This document shows positions 9,037 to 19,127 of a DNA stretch of 64,000 nt, one piece after another (the stretch's first letter is position 1; each line of letters starts with the position of its first letter). Source of the stretch: Paludibacteraceae bacterium (GTDB taxonomy: Bacteria; Bacteroidota; Bacteroidia; Bacteroidales; Paludibacteraceae). The notes under the pieces are model-generated. The model had not been told where the DNA came from. It made no database searches and saw nothing but the letters and a program-made list of their open reading frames with translations. A program made the position numbers and the translations under genes. The stretch lies in the NCBI GenBank assembly GCA_017550335.1, contig JAFZPM010000014.1, positions 124,001 through 188,000 of the forward strand. The letters are read 5' to 3'.

Positions 9037-10536
9037 CTACTTGACAAAAATATCTTCCTTAGATTTCGGGCGTTGATCCTCAAGCCACTTGAACTTGCTC
9101 AGACGCTTTTCCTCCTCGGGAACTCTCAGAGGGGGGTACAAGACACCCTCGGAATCAGGAGTCATCACGATTTTATCCACTTTCTTGTTTGACTTCATGA
9201 AGATGGTCATGGCATTGCCCTTCGCCTTATTCACACCGACCAGGGCATCTTTTTCATCCTTGGAATAATAGATCGATATCGCCTCCCCCAACATGTCGAC
9301 ACGAGTCAGTTTATTGTTCTTGAGATACGCCATGGACTCTTTCCCCGACAACTGGTTGAACATGTCCTCATCCTCATACTGCACTATCATCGCATTCTTC
9401 GTGATATGGATATGATCAGCCTTTTGGTTCTTCATATAGATATCGATCTGATCTCCCGTCAACTGGCTCTCCTCGCTCCAAATAATCGGCGAACCGTACA
9501 TGGTCAGGATCGAATCGTCCGACACGTATACCATGGAATCGCATTTCCCCTGCATGTCATCACGATAGAATTTCACATGATGATATGCGCGGACCTCACT
9601 CCGAGAGGAATCAATCTCCACGCCATAGATCGTGTCACCCGTCAGGAAAAGCGAATCCTTCTCGGAATAGTCTATCACGTACGAATGGTCTGTGATATAG
9701 CCTTTTGAAGGATACTTCTTCCAGAACTCAGCGTAGTTGCCCCGTCCGATCACCTTTTGCGAAGAGTCTTGCGCATCAACATTATGATATGCCTTCGCAA
9801 GTTCGAGGTTCATGTCGTAGAAGATGGAGTCAGCTGTCAGCCGCTGTCCGTCCTTGGAGACGATGACCGAATAATCATACAGCCGACTGATCTTCGTCTG
9901 CTTGTTCATTTTGGCGTTTGATGTATAAATCGTGTAATCCTTTTCACGCACGCATGACGGTCCGATCAGCACCATCTGGCCCGACTCGTTATTGAACTGC
10001 ATGGAATCGGTAGTGACGACATAATCAGGATGCGTGAGCACCACATCTTTTTTGAAGAAATAGGTTTTGGTGTCAGGATAATAATACCCTTTTTGGGAAA
10101 CCAGTTCATATTCAGGGTCCACGATTTTCCCTCCCCCGATATAATAGCCGTAGTTTTTATTACGGATAAAATCCAGCGTATTGGTGGTCAATACGGTACC
10201 TTCATTGTTCACGGTCACATTGTTACGGATTTTCATCAAGGTGGTATTGCCATCATAGAACATCTTGTCGGAAGTCATGGTGGAATTCTTATCAATCACC
10301 TTCACATGCCCGAATGCGTCGAACGAATTATTCGTGTCGTAGAAATAGGCACTGTCACAAAACATCAATGCGTTCTCGTGACGGAAGCGGACATTCCCCT
10401 TCAGCACCTGATACTGGGCGCCTGTAGACTTGTCGAACGAAAGCACGTCACATTGCTCCAATATGATATTCCTGGTCTCCGAAAAGACCGGCAGGGAAAT
10501 AAGGATCACCAAAAAGGTTACAAGTTTCCGTTTCAT
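9037..10536 (-). CDS. OstA-like protein (LptA/LptD N-domain family), LPS transport related
   Basis: This 499-residue protein has a signal peptide (KLVTFLVILISLPVFS). It is otherwise a long beta-rich run of OstA-type repeats: LKGNVRFRHENALMFCDSAY, the Bacteroidota form of the LptA beta-jellyroll, is followed by similar segments such as VTTDSMQFN and LTADSIFYD. Family members bind the lipid part of lipopolysaccharide and bridge the periplasm. The length exceeds E. coli LptA and lacks the LptD barrel, which is normal for the OstA-like proteins of this phylum. It lies 11 bases behind the SurA-type gene and 13 bases before a TonB-dependent receptor, in an outer-membrane assembly setting. Confidence 0.85.
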   Translation of the reverse strand: MKRKLVTFLVILISLPVFSETRNIILEQCDVLSFDKSTGAQYQVLKGNVRFRHENALMFCDSAYFYDTNNSFDAFGHVKVIDKNSTMTSDKMFYDGNTTLMKIRNNVTVNNEGTVLTTNTLDFIRNKNYGYYIGGGKIVDPEYELVSQKGYYYPDTKTYFFKKDVVLTHPDYVVTTDSMQFNNESGQMVLIGPSCVREKDYTIYTSNAKMNKQTKISRLYDYSVIVSKDGQRLTADSIFYDMNLELAKAYHNVDAQDSSQKVIGRGNYAEFWKKYPSKGYITDHSYVIDYSEKDSLFLTGDTIYGVEIDSSRSEVRAYHHVKFYRDDMQGKCDSMVYVSDDSILTMYGSPIIWSEESQLTGDQIDIYMKNQKADHIHITKNAMIVQYEDEDMFNQLSGKESMAYLKNNKLTRVDMLGEAISIYYSKDEKDALVGVNKAKGNAMTIFMKSNKKVDKIVMTPDSEGVLYPPLRVPEEEKRLSKFKWLEDQRPKSKEDIFVK

Positions 10537-10547
10537 AACCAGAAAGC

Positions 10548-11903
10548 TTACTTAATCCAACCAGGATACTGGAATTCGCAGTTTCTCCACTTCGGGTCGA
10601 TCTTCACATAAATGTTCTTCTGTTTTTCGAGCACCCAAGCCTTCAGCGATTCGCTGTTTTTCTTTTCCTGATAAGCTGCCTTAATTGCCATGAAATCGTC
10701 TTCCACATTCGCCTTATGAGCCTTCACCAACGACTTCACCTTAGCGATGGCGAACACTTCATTCCCCTTGGAGTCAATCATGACGAACGGTTTGGTCACC
10801 TCTCCTTGGTTCAAGCGATAGACCGCCTTCGCGATATCCTGCGGCAATTCGCTCATCTGGAATTTGGAGGAACCCGTCTTAGAGTTGGTCAGGAGACCCA
10901 AGCTGTTCTTGCTCCCCTTGTCGACGGAATAGAGCGCCACAGCCTGCTCAAAAGACATGACACTGCTATCCAAGACGGCAACTATACTATCGAGACGCGC
11001 CATCGCACTGTTCTTCTCCTCCAAGGTGGACTTCGGCTTCATCAAGATGTGGCGCACATTCACCTTATCTCCGCTCTTCTCTATCAATTGGATGATATGG
11101 AAACCGAACTCAGATTCGACCACCTTCGAGACCCTGGACGGATCACGCAGGGAGAACGCGACATCCGCGAACTCAGGAACGAGCTGTCCCCTACCCATGA
11201 AACCCAATTCACCACCATGTTTCGCGGACTCCTTATCTTCCGAATAGAGGATCGCCAACGTGGAGAACTCAGTCTCCTTCGCATCCACACGCTCCTTGAA
11301 TCCTCTGAGCTTAGCCTTAACCTCCTCTATCGCCTTCGTGCTGACGGCAGGAGCGACAGTCAGTAACTGGACCTCCACCATTGTCGGGATTTCAGGGATA
11401 CTATCCTCCGGCAAACTCTTATAGAAACTCCTCACCTCCGCAGGCGTAACCTTGGTATCTCCCACGATCTTACGCTGCATCTGTTGGATAATCTGCTGAT
11501 TGGAAACCATTTCCGTAAGTTCTTCCCGCAAAGATGCGATGTCCTGATTGAAATATTCCTCAAGTTTTTCACGGGAACCCACCTGAGCGATCAGATAATT
11601 AATCCTCATCTCCACCTGGTTGGACACGGATTTCTCATCCGCAAAGATACTATCGATCTTCGCCTGGTCCAAATATAGCTTCTGGAGAGCCAACTGCTCC
11701 GGGATATAGCAATATGGGTCACCCTCGACAGTAGACCCTTCATACCGCATTCTCTGCCTATATTCCTCCACATCCGACAACAATATCGCCTCGTCACCCA
11801 CTACCCAGGCGACCTCATCGATGACACTAGCGCCCCTAGCCGACGCAAGGAGCGAAATAGAGAACAAAAAAATCCCAAAAAATCTATTATTCATAACAAG
11901 CAT
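10548..11903 (-). CDS. periplasmic peptidyl-prolyl isomerase, SurA type
   Basis: The 451-residue protein has a signal peptide (to about residue 24), a SurA N-like region (SVIDEVAWVVGDEAILLSDV at 26-45), and two parvulin domains. The first is recognised by LAILYSEDKESAKHGGELGFM and FGFHIIQLIEKSGD, the second begins at VNVRHILMKPKS. It should be a chaperone/isomerase for outer-membrane proteins in the periplasm. The start ATG overlaps the stop of the upstream gene as TAATG, which supports translational coupling and this start over the internal Met4. Two other SurA-like genes sit directly upstream and an OstA-like gene 11 bases downstream. Confidence 0.9.
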   Translation of the reverse strand: MLVMNNRFFGIFLFSISLLASARGASVIDEVAWVVGDEAILLSDVEEYRQRMRYEGSTVEGDPYCYIPEQLALQKLYLDQAKIDSIFADEKSVSNQVEMRINYLIAQVGSREKLEEYFNQDIASLREELTEMVSNQQIIQQMQRKIVGDTKVTPAEVRSFYKSLPEDSIPEIPTMVEVQLLTVAPAVSTKAIEEVKAKLRGFKERVDAKETEFSTLAILYSEDKESAKHGGELGFMGRGQLVPEFADVAFSLRDPSRVSKVVESEFGFHIIQLIEKSGDKVNVRHILMKPKSTLEEKNSAMARLDSIVAVLDSSVMSFEQAVALYSVDKGSKNSLGLLTNSKTGSSKFQMSELPQDIAKAVYRLNQGEVTKPFVMIDSKGNEVFAIAKVKSLVKAHKANVEDDFMAIKAAYQEKKNSESLKAWVLEKQKNIYVKIDPKWRNCEFQYPGWIK

Positions 11904-12799
11904 TAATATCGTTTCACCGAGCCATTCGACAATCCTCTCTCGTATAACTCATTCCTGTAAGAACGGAGATACCCGGTTTTTCTCTGCTCCGTCAAGATAG
12001 AACGGATTCTACTTTTAGCGAAATCAAAAGGTTGCATATCCCCCGCGGAGACACACTTCGTCACATACAAGAATACCGTGCGCACGGAATCAGTCTCCGT
12101 ATAGAGTGTCCCGTTTTTAAAGTCCACCTCGTGTATCGGCAACGGGCAACGTTTCTGCACCTCCGAGAACAGCGTCCAACTATTGTTGAAATAATCGAAC
12201 TTCGCCGCATTCTTGACACTATACGACTCGATCATATCCATGTTCCCGTCACTTGGCGACTCCATCAGCAACTTGATCACTTGATAATCGGGCGACTTGT
12301 TAAGGACGGTCATGAGCACACCCTTCAACAACGGCTCCTGCAAATAAAACAAAGAAGTGTTCTCCTTGTAATACGTGAAGACCTGATCGTCCGTTATTTG
12401 GGTCGACAGATGCTCCTTTATCAGGCGCAACTCGTATTCATACACATACAATGACTGCCTATAACTCTCCACCAAGGAATCGATTTCCTTGTTCCCTGAG
12501 AACTCATCACGCGCCAACTCATACATCAGGTTGCTCGAAGCCCAATCTTTCACATATAAATCTATGGCATCCGCACTATCGGAAGGGCTCAACCCTGCCA
12601 GATCAAGATTCCTATTAAGATCGGACTCGGTCAGTTTCTTCCCGAGCACTTCGGCGACCACCTTTTCCCGACTCACCAAGGAGGAAATGAAATCACACGA
12701 AGATAGCGTCATCAACACCAAGAAAGGCAACAACCTTGCCATCCTCACCATGTCGAAATCAAACATCCGCATCTTATGTGTAACGCACGATTTACTCAT
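11903..12799 (-). CDS. SurA/PpiC-like lipoprotein without a recognisable parvulin domain
   Basis: The 298-residue product has an N-terminal hydrophobic segment ending in the lipobox LSSC (about residues 32-35), so it is likely a lipoprotein. The helical region after it (VVAEVLGKKLTESDLNRNL and following) resembles the N-terminal chaperone part of SurA/PpiD proteins. No histidine-rich parvulin signature (HIL, GGxLG, GFHI) can be found. It lies between two genuine parvulin genes: its start overlaps the upstream stop by 8 bases and its stop overlaps the downstream start by one base. That coupling suggests the three products are made in fixed ratio and act together in folding of envelope proteins. 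The precise role is unknown. Confidence 0.8.
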   Translation of the reverse strand: MSKSCVTHKMRMFDFDMVRMARLLPFLVLMTLSSCDFISSLVSREKVVAEVLGKKLTESDLNRNLDLAGLSPSDSADAIDLYVKDWASSNLMYELARDEFSGNKEIDSLVESYRQSLYVYEYELRLIKEHLSTQITDDQVFTYYKENTSLFYLQEPLLKGVLMTVLNKSPDYQVIKLLMESPSDGNMDMIESYSVKNAAKFDYFNNSWTLFSEVQKRCPLPIHEVDFKNGTLYTETDSVRTVFLYVTKCVSAGDMQPFDFAKSRIRSILTEQRKTGYLRSYRNELYERGLSNGSVKRY

Positions 12800-14750
12800 G
12801 AATCATCTTCAGAACGTTATCAAACACATGGACTTCATGACGGCTCCTTAAGTCTGCCACCCATTTCTTCTCCAGATAATTCTGATAATCCGCAGTGAGA
12901 GGGCCCTTCACATCCGTATATGTTTCCGGCTCCGAAATAGTTTTACCCTTGACCGTCACGAACGGGAAAGATGGAGCGTTCAACTCAACTTTTTTCTTGA
13001 ACACCTCCCGATCCACAACATCGTTCGATCCCTCAGGGAAGAGGCCCTTCTCCACCTTGACAAGCGTCTTACCATCCTTATTGAACTCACGGCTCAACAC
13101 CTTAGAAACAGAGTCCACCTCCACCTTAGGCAGCATCTTCTTCACCTTGTCGAACGTCTGCTTGTCCGCACAACGGACAACACAGCCCTTGTATTTAGGT
13201 GCGGACCATTTATAATTTGACTTGTTCTCATCAAAATATCTCGCCAATCCCTCTTTATCCTTCGCAGCCTTGTTCCATACCCTTTTTGAGCTAACCTCGA
13301 AAAGCAACAAGCCATCGCTATATTCCTTCAATAAATTCCTATAGTCTGCATTGGTCTCCTTCAATTCAGCCTTCTTCGTATTCCAGCACAATTCCCTGAA
13401 ATACTTGTTCAACTGTTTGTCGACAGCCTCCTTGGAGGTCATCGTATCGTTCTTGTGGTATGACCGACTGACTTCCCTGAAAGAAGGCAGGAACGCCTCC
13501 TGAGGATAGACATTGCCATTGAATTCGAACATCGGTTCCGTCAACGTCCGATACAATGCCTGCTTCTCTTCCGTGTCCGTCATATCGATAAGTTTATAGA
13601 ACGGAGCGACACCCGACTCAAACAGTTTAAGTCCATAATCACGCTTCATCCTATCCACCACATTATCCATCAGCACATCTCCCCTATCACTTTTCGCCAC
13701 CTTAGCTCTGTATGCGTCATGCACCTCATCATATGGCTTATTCCCCAACACATCCGTCAAAACGACGATGTGGGTAGTAAGGAACGACTTCAGCACCACA
13801 TACTTGCCTTTCTCGCCGATCTGCATCAATCTATCCGCGAAAAACGGCGGGATATATGGTTGGGATGACAAATATCCGACATCTCCCTTCTTCTTCACCG
13901 AGGCCGTGTCAATCGAATATTTCTTCACCATATCCGCGAACTTCACCTTGCCGGCATTCAACTGAGCGCACAACTTATCCGCAAAACCGTCCTTAATCGC
14001 GATGGAATCATCCAACACGATCTGAGAGTACCGCACATCACGGAAATGAGGTTTCTTGTCGGAAACCTTCACGATATGATATCCGAACTTTGTCCTGAAC
14101 GGTTTGCTGAACGACCCCTTAGCCGTAGAATACGCCATGGACTCGAACGGATACACCGTTGAGAACGGACGGATGATACCCAAACTGCCGCCATCCCTTT
14201 TGGAGGGGCAATCAGAATATTTCTTCGCCAACTCTTCGAAGGAAGCACCCTTCTTCAATTGCTCATATATATCATTGATTTTAGAGAAAGCCTCCGCCGT
14301 GTCTTTTTCATCTTTCCCCTCCAACGAGACCATGATATGTGAAGCATATACGTCATACGCATCGCGGTCATACGCCTCACGGGCCAGTTCCTCCTCCATG
14401 AGCGTGTCACGCAGATACGGCAACGTCAGCTGAGCCTCATACGTGGCCAACTCGTTCTTATAATTCTCAGAGCGATCCAACCACGACAATTTAGCATCCA
14501 ACACCTTCAGCTTGAAATCGATGAACAACTGCAGATACTCGTCCAAAGACTTCTTCTCCACAGCTTGGTTGGAATTATTCTTACGATAGATATATTCGAA
14601 CTCTGATTTCTTCACCTCCTCCAAATACTCGTCACCACCACTATTTATGGTAAAAAGAACCGGATCCACATTCTGCGCAACCATGAACTGCGCCATAGAC
14701 ATCCACACAAGAACCACTCCTATGCAACGTTTCATGTTTCTCATTTTCAT
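12792..14750 (-). CDS. large periplasmic peptidyl-prolyl isomerase (PpiD/PrsA-like, parvulin)
   Basis: The 652-residue protein has an N-terminal signal sequence (VVLVWMSMAQFMVA). A helical SurA_N-like region (about 40-130) follows. A clear parvulin domain comes at about 130-235 with YASHIMVSLEG, CPSKRDGGSLG and FRTKFGYHIVKVSDKKP, and a second parvulin-like repeat at about 236-340 with YSQIVLDDS, GDVGYLSSQ and THIVVL. The C-terminal 300 residues form another helix-rich unit. It is likely a periplasmic folding factor. It is first in the minus-strand run that continues through the lipoprotein, SurA-like, OstA-like and receptor genes. Start choice between Met1 and Met6 is open. Confidence 0.88.
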   Translation of the reverse strand: MKMRNMKRCIGVVLVWMSMAQFMVAQNVDPVLFTINSGGDEYLEEVKKSEFEYIYRKNNSNQAVEKKSLDEYLQLFIDFKLKVLDAKLSWLDRSENYKNELATYEAQLTLPYLRDTLMEEELAREAYDRDAYDVYASHIMVSLEGKDEKDTAEAFSKINDIYEQLKKGASFEELAKKYSDCPSKRDGGSLGIIRPFSTVYPFESMAYSTAKGSFSKPFRTKFGYHIVKVSDKKPHFRDVRYSQIVLDDSIAIKDGFADKLCAQLNAGKVKFADMVKKYSIDTASVKKKGDVGYLSSQPYIPPFFADRLMQIGEKGKYVVLKSFLTTHIVVLTDVLGNKPYDEVHDAYRAKVAKSDRGDVLMDNVVDRMKRDYGLKLFESGVAPFYKLIDMTDTEEKQALYRTLTEPMFEFNGNVYPQEAFLPSFREVSRSYHKNDTMTSKEAVDKQLNKYFRELCWNTKKAELKETNADYRNLLKEYSDGLLLFEVSSKRVWNKAAKDKEGLARYFDENKSNYKWSAPKYKGCVVRCADKQTFDKVKKMLPKVEVDSVSKVLSREFNKDGKTLVKVEKGLFPEGSNDVVDREVFKKKVELNAPSFPFVTVKGKTISEPETYTDVKGPLTADYQNYLEKKWVADLRSRHEVHVFDNVLKMIHE

Positions 14751-14782
14751 TTCAGCAATTTATCAGCATTATATATGACAGG

Positions 14783-14814
14783 CAAATTTACATAAAATAT
14801 CCATTAAAAAACAA
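14783..14814 (-). promoter_or_regulatory. promoter of the PPIase-OstA-receptor run
   Basis: On the minus strand TTG (14812-14814) is followed after 21 bases by TAAATTTG (14783-14790), which fits the Bacteroidota -33/-7 consensus. The -33 TTG lies in the T tract of the rplS terminator, so the two signals share bases. The leader to the start at 14750 is about 25 nt. Confidence 0.65.
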
Positions 14815-14842
14815 AAAAGAGAGACCTTTTGGGCCTCTCTTT
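14813..14842 (-). terminator. intrinsic terminator after rplS
   Basis: The minus strand reads GAGAGGCC-CAAAA-GGTCTCTC with one G-T pair, then TTTTTTG. It lies about 20 bases past the rplS stop. Confidence 0.85.
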
Positions 14843-14860
14843 CTATATTATGGAGATATT

Positions 14861-15226
14861 TTAACTTTCTTTTTCTTTAATCATCTTTCTCTCCTTGATC
14901 CTAGCCTTCTTACCCGTGAGATCACGCAAGTAATACAACTTAGCTCTACGAACCTTACCTACCTTGTTCACAACGATGCTCTCGATGAAAGGTGAATCCA
15001 TAGGGAAAATTCTCTCCACACCTACACCACCGGAAATCTTGCGCACGGTGAAACGCTTCTTGTCTTGATGTCCACAGATACGGATGACATCACCACGGAA
15101 TTGCTGGATACGCTCCTTGTTACCTTCCACAATCTTGTAAGCGACAGTGATTGTGTCACCGCTCTTGAACTGAGGGAACTCCTTCGCTGAACCGAAAGCC
15201 CCTTCTGCAACTTTAATTAAATCCAT
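14861..15226 (-). CDS. rplS: 50S ribosomal protein L19
   Basis: The 121-residue basic protein has the L19 hallmarks: [51 protein letters not shown] and a lysine/arginine-rich end ([21 protein letters not shown]). L19 sits at the 30S/50S interface. Length is typical, with a few extra charged C-terminal residues. It has its own promoter just downstream of leuS and its own terminator, so it appears to be transcribed alone. Confidence 0.98.
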   Translation of the reverse strand: MDLIKVAEGAFGSAKEFPQFKSGDTITVAYKIVEGNKERIQQFRGDVIRICGHQDKKRFTVRKISGGVGVERIFPMDSPFIESIVVNKVGKVRRAKLYYLRDLTGKKARIKERKMIKEKES

Positions 15227-15306
15227 TTTAGTTTTTAATTATTACTTTAAACATAACGCAATGTAACGGATACCTTCGCTCCGACAGAGATTGCGCAAAA
15301 ACTTCG

Positions 15307-15337
15307 CAAAATTAATCAAACATTTTTATCTGACCAA
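15307..15337 (-). promoter_or_regulatory. promoter of rplS
   Basis: Minus strand TTG (15335-15337), 20 bases, then TAATTTTG (15307-15314), matching TTG-N19..21-TAnnTTTG. The leader before the start at 15226 is about 75 nt and could hold an L19 autoregulatory fold, but I cannot establish one by eye. Confidence 0.7.
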
Positions 15338-15348
15338 AAGTTTGGGCG

Positions 15349-18105
15349 TTAAAAGACGATGTTGACAATCTTTCCCGGAACCACGATCACTTTTCTGATC
15401 GCCTTCCCCGCCAATATCTTGGTCACCGTCTCCGAAGAAACGACGGTTTTCTCCACCTCTTCCTTGCTCATGTCTATCGGCAATTCCATGGTGCTCTTCA
15501 CCTTACCGTTGAACGAGATGGCATACTTGCAATTCGACTCCTTGAGGTACTGCTCGTCGAATTTCGGCCACTGGGCGTCACATATCGTCGTGTTGTGGCC
15601 TAGCTCGTGGTACAACTCCTCGGAAATATGCGGAGCGAATGGAGCCAATAGGATACACAAGGTTTCCAAAGCCGCCTTTTTATTGCATCTCATCGCAGAC
15701 AACTCATTCAAGCATATCATAAACGCTGCCACAGAGGTGTTGAAGGAGAAGCTCTCCACATCCGACGTCACCTTCTTGATCAACTTATGGACAGACTTCA
15801 ACTCCTCAGGTGTCAAAGGCTCGTCGGAAACACTCAACTGATCCTTGTCATAGAACGCACTCCAGAACTTCTTCAAGAAACGGTGCACACCATCGATACC
15901 ATTGGTGTCCCATGGCTTCGAGGCCTCCAACGGACCGAGGAACATCTCATAAAGACGCAACGTGTCCGCACCATACTTCTCGACGATCACATCCGGATTA
16001 ACGACGTTGAACATGGACTTGGACATCTTCTCGACCGCCCAGCCACAAATATATTTGCCATCCTCCAGAATGAACTCCGCATTCTTGAAGTCTGGCATCC
16101 AATTCTTGAACGCCTCGATGTCGAGCACATCATTGCTGACGATATTCACATCGACATGGATAGGTGTCACCTCGTATTTGTCCTTCAGGTTCAACGACAC
16201 GAACGTGTTGGTGTCCTTGATACGGTATACGAAGTTCGAACGGCCCTGGATCATACCTTGGTTGATCAACTTCTTGAACGGCTCATCCTGGCAGATGACA
16301 CCCAAGTCGAACAGGAACTTGTTCCAGAAACGGCTATAGATCAAGTGTCCGGTGGCATGTTCCGTACCTCCTAAATAGAGATCGACATTCTGCCAATAGT
16401 CATTCGCCTCACGGCTAACCAAAGCGTTTTCGTTATGAGGATCCATATAACGGAGGAAATAGGCAGACGAGCCCGCAAATCCGGGCATGGTATTCAACTC
16501 ATACGGATATCCCTCCGCGGTGCACCAATTCTTCGCATGTCCCAACGGAGGCTCACCCGAAGCGGTCGGGAGGAAATTCTCGATTTCAGGAAGCTCCAAC
16601 GGCAACTTACTGTCATCCAAGACATAAGGCAAACCATCCTTGTAATAGACAGGAAATGGCTCTCCCCAATAACGCTGGCGGCTGAAAATCGCGTCACGCA
16701 GGCGGTAGTTCACCTTGACACGTCCGATGCCATGCTCCTTCACATAGACTTTCGTGGCGGCGATGGCCTCCTTCACTGTCTTCCCGTTCAAGAAGCCCGA
16801 GTTGGTCATGATGCCATCCTTCGCGTCGAAGCTCTGCTCGCTCACGTCACAACCCTCGATCACAGGGATGATCGGCAAGTTGAAATGTTTAGCGAAAGCA
16901 TAGTCACGAGAATCATGCGCAGGCACCGCCATGATCGCACCCGTTCCATAGCCGGAGAGCACATAATCGCTGATCCAGATAGGTATCTCCTTCTCCGTGA
17001 CAGGATTGATCGCATAAGCGCCACTGAAGACGCCCGTCACGCGACGATCCGCCAAACGCTCACGCTCCGTCCTACGCTTCACTGCGGCCAGGTATTCATC
17101 GACAGCCGCACGCTGATCCGGAGTAGTCACCATATCCACATAGGCGGATTCTGGGGCCAACACCATGAAAGTGACGCCGAAAATAGTATCGGCACGGGTG
17201 GTGAATATCTCGAAATCTATATCCTTATCCTTGATCTTGAACTTCATCTCCGTACCCTCGCTCCTGCCGATCCAGTTGCGTTGAGTCTCCTTCAGGGAGT
17301 CCGTCCAATCCAAACGATCCAATCCGTCCAACAGACGCTGGGCATAGGCGGAGACGCGGAGACTCCATTGGCGCATCACACGCTGCTCCACAGGATAACC
17401 GCCACGGATGGAAAGACCTTCACTGATCTCATCGTTCGCCAACACGCATCCCAGTTTCGGGCAGAAGTTCACCTTCGTATCCGCCAGATAAGCGATACGG
17501 TAATTCATCAAAACAGACTGTCTCTTCTTCTCATCCATTCCGGCCCATTCAGAGGCCGTGAAACACAACTCATCCGAGCAAGCGGCATGTACGGAAGCAG
17601 TTCCATCCTTCTCGAACTTAGCCACGAGGTCAGAGATAGGCTTAGCCTTATCGCAGTCAACGTCATAATAGGAGTTGAACATCTGCACAAAGGCCCACTG
17701 CGTCCACTTGTAATACTTCGGATCGCATGTGCGCACCTCACGGGACCAATCATAACAGAAGCCGATCTTATCAAGCTGCTCACGGTAGCGGTTGATGTTC
17801 TTCGTGGTCGTAACGGCAGGATGTTGTCCCGTCTGGATCGCATACTGCTCAGCAGGCAAGCCATAGGAGTCATATCCCATAGGATGCAAAACGTTAAAAC
17901 CGCAAAGGCGTTTATATCTGCTATAGATATCTGAAGCGATGTAACCGAGAGGGTGGCCGACATGAAGACCTGCGCCAGAAGGATAAGGGAACATATCCAG
18001 CACATAGCACTTAGGTTTTGACTTATCGATGTCTACCTTATAGGTGGAATTATCCTTCCAATAACTCTGCCATTTCTTTTCTATTTCTCTGAAATTATAA
18101 TCCAT
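15349..18105 (-). CDS. leuS: leucyl-tRNA synthetase
   Basis: The product has 918 residues, with the class I HIGH-type motif in [12 protein letters not shown] near residue 40, the CP1 editing domain with [13 protein letters not shown], and the KMSKS loop in [14 protein letters not shown]. It charges tRNA-Leu in the cytoplasm. The frame is open 22 codons further upstream to an ATG at 18171, but those codons are hydrophobic and unlike the family. The ATG at 18105 ([16 protein letters not shown]) is the family start and fits the promoter at 18123-18153. rplS follows 122 bases downstream from its own promoter. Confidence 0.98.
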   Translation of the reverse strand: MDYNFREIEKKWQSYWKDNSTYKVDIDKSKPKCYVLDMFPYPSGAGLHVGHPLGYIASDIYSRYKRLCGFNVLHPMGYDSYGLPAEQYAIQTGQHPAVTTTKNINRYREQLDKIGFCYDWSREVRTCDPKYYKWTQWAFVQMFNSYYDVDCDKAKPISDLVAKFEKDGTASVHAACSDELCFTASEWAGMDEKKRQSVLMNYRIAYLADTKVNFCPKLGCVLANDEISEGLSIRGGYPVEQRVMRQWSLRVSAYAQRLLDGLDRLDWTDSLKETQRNWIGRSEGTEMKFKIKDKDIDFEIFTTRADTIFGVTFMVLAPESAYVDMVTTPDQRAAVDEYLAAVKRRTERERLADRRVTGVFSGAYAINPVTEKEIPIWISDYVLSGYGTGAIMAVPAHDSRDYAFAKHFNLPIIPVIEGCDVSEQSFDAKDGIMTNSGFLNGKTVKEAIAATKVYVKEHGIGRVKVNYRLRDAIFSRQRYWGEPFPVYYKDGLPYVLDDSKLPLELPEIENFLPTASGEPPLGHAKNWCTAEGYPYELNTMPGFAGSSAYFLRYMDPHNENALVSREANDYWQNVDLYLGGTEHATGHLIYSRFWNKFLFDLGVICQDEPFKKLINQGMIQGRSNFVYRIKDTNTFVSLNLKDKYEVTPIHVDVNIVSNDVLDIEAFKNWMPDFKNAEFILEDGKYICGWAVEKMSKSMFNVVNPDVIVEKYGADTLRLYEMFLGPLEASKPWDTNGIDGVHRFLKKFWSAFYDKDQLSVSDEPLTPEELKSVHKLIKKVTSDVESFSFNTSVAAFMICLNELSAMRCNKKAALETLCILLAPFAPHISEELYHELGHNTTICDAQWPKFDEQYLKESNCKYAISFNGKVKSTMELPIDMSKEEVEKTVVSSETVTKILAGKAIRKVIVVPGKIVNIVF

Positions 18106-18122
18106 ATCGACGAAATTTTCCG

Positions 18123-18153
18123 CGAATTTACATAAAATAAAAAAACCACACAA
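18123..18153 (-). promoter_or_regulatory. promoter of leuS
   Basis: Minus strand TTTG with TTG at 18151-18153, 20 bases, then TAAATTCG (18123-18130) followed by CGG. It is a TTCG variant of the -7 element. It supports the leuS start at 18105 because the longer frame would begin upstream of this promoter. Confidence 0.6.
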
Positions 18154-18167
18154 AAGAAAAGATAGGC

Positions 18168-18201
18168 ACAAAAAAAGGGTGACGGAAACGCCACCCTTTT
18201 T
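18168..18201 (-). terminator. intrinsic terminator after gldN
   Basis: On the minus strand AAAAGGGTGGCG-TTTC-CGTCACCCTTTT forms a 12-position stem with one mismatch, followed by more T residues. It closes the T9SS operon before the leuS promoter. Confidence 0.88.
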
Positions 18202-18218
18202 ATGGATTCATTGTAAGA

Positions 18219-19106
18219 TTAATACTCCCACAAATCGTTCTCGAAGTTGAGCAACAAAGTCTTAACCTTCTGCTGTTCCTTTCTCACATCCTCAGAAGAA
18301 ACGTTGTACTCCAACAAGTTTCTGTTGTAGATGTTAGACTCCTTATAAATGTAGCTAGAGAAACGTCTCTTGATGAAGATATCGTCAAGTGATGGTCTAG
18401 CGCCATTGTTTTTGTCAGTGATAAGGATCTCCTGTTGAGCCAAGAATGGGCGAAGAGTCTCGAAAGGCACCCAGAAAAGAGGGTACTTTTGAACACCAAG
18501 TTCACCATCCTTCACCATAATAGGGCAGAAAGCGACGATGCGGGCGTTGAACGTGGAAGTGATCTTGTCGAAATACCAAACCTCTTTCACGTAGAACTTC
18601 ACAACATCGAGATTAGGAACGTCAGAGTCATCGACTACGATAATGGAATCGTTGGTCAAAGAATCCGCCTTCTTCTCGTGGTTGATATCGAACTTGCTTA
18701 CGATTTCACTGAACGGAAGTTCATGTTCCTTTGTGAAGATCTCACGAGTATCAAGATACTCATAAGCCTTAACCTTACCCTCTTGAATAAGTCTAAACAT
18801 CAGAGTAAAGAAACTTTGTCTGTTGTCTACAGCTTCTTCAGGATAATACAAAGGATAATTCATCTTCTCACGCAAGTCGATAGTCCTATAAACAACCTTT
18901 TGCCAGAAAATATCGTCCGCACGCGGATTTACCAATTCAATTGGCTCGAGATTTTCCTTAGGACCACTTGTTGGCATGTTAGAAGCAACTTCCACAGATA
19001 CGTCACCCGACTCATCGAAGAAAGAATTCTCCTCGAACTGAGCGAAAACGGCAGAAGTGGAGAATGCCGCAAAACCAACACACAATAATTTAACAAAATT
19101 ACTCAT
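18219..19106 (-). CDS. gldN: type IX secretion/gliding protein GldN (PorN)
   Basis: The 295-residue protein has a signal peptide (MSNFVKLLCVGFAAFSTSAVFA) and the GldN/PorN family core: DDIFWQKVVYRTIDLREKMNYPLYYPEE, an internal VKFYVKEVWYFDKITSTFNARIVAFCPI stretch and a C-terminal KRRFSSYIYKESNIYNRNLLEY. GldN is periplasmic and binds the GldK ring of the T9SS under the outer membrane. It is last in the operon, 21 bases after gldM, and is followed by a strong terminator. Confidence 0.96.
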   Translation of the reverse strand: MSNFVKLLCVGFAAFSTSAVFAQFEENSFFDESGDVSVEVASNMPTSGPKENLEPIELVNPRADDIFWQKVVYRTIDLREKMNYPLYYPEEAVDNRQSFFTLMFRLIQEGKVKAYEYLDTREIFTKEHELPFSEIVSKFDINHEKKADSLTNDSIIVVDDSDVPNLDVVKFYVKEVWYFDKITSTFNARIVAFCPIMVKDGELGVQKYPLFWVPFETLRPFLAQQEILITDKNNGARPSLDDIFIKRRFSSYIYKESNIYNRNLLEYNVSSEDVRKEQQKVKTLLLNFENDLWEY

Positions 19107-19127
19107 AACGTTAAACTTTTATACTAC

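Noticed and set aside
15227..15306. Possible L19 autoregulatory leader RNA
   Set aside because: The leader is short and I could not find a convincing fold by eye; a covariance-model search would be needed.
16435..17934. 499-codon open frame antisense to leuS
   Set aside because: Arises from the codon bias of leuS on the other strand; His/Arg-rich, no recognisable domain.
18106..18171. N-terminal extension of leuS to the ATG at 18171
   Set aside because: It would need a start upstream of the promoter at 18123-18153, and the added residues are unlike LeuRS.
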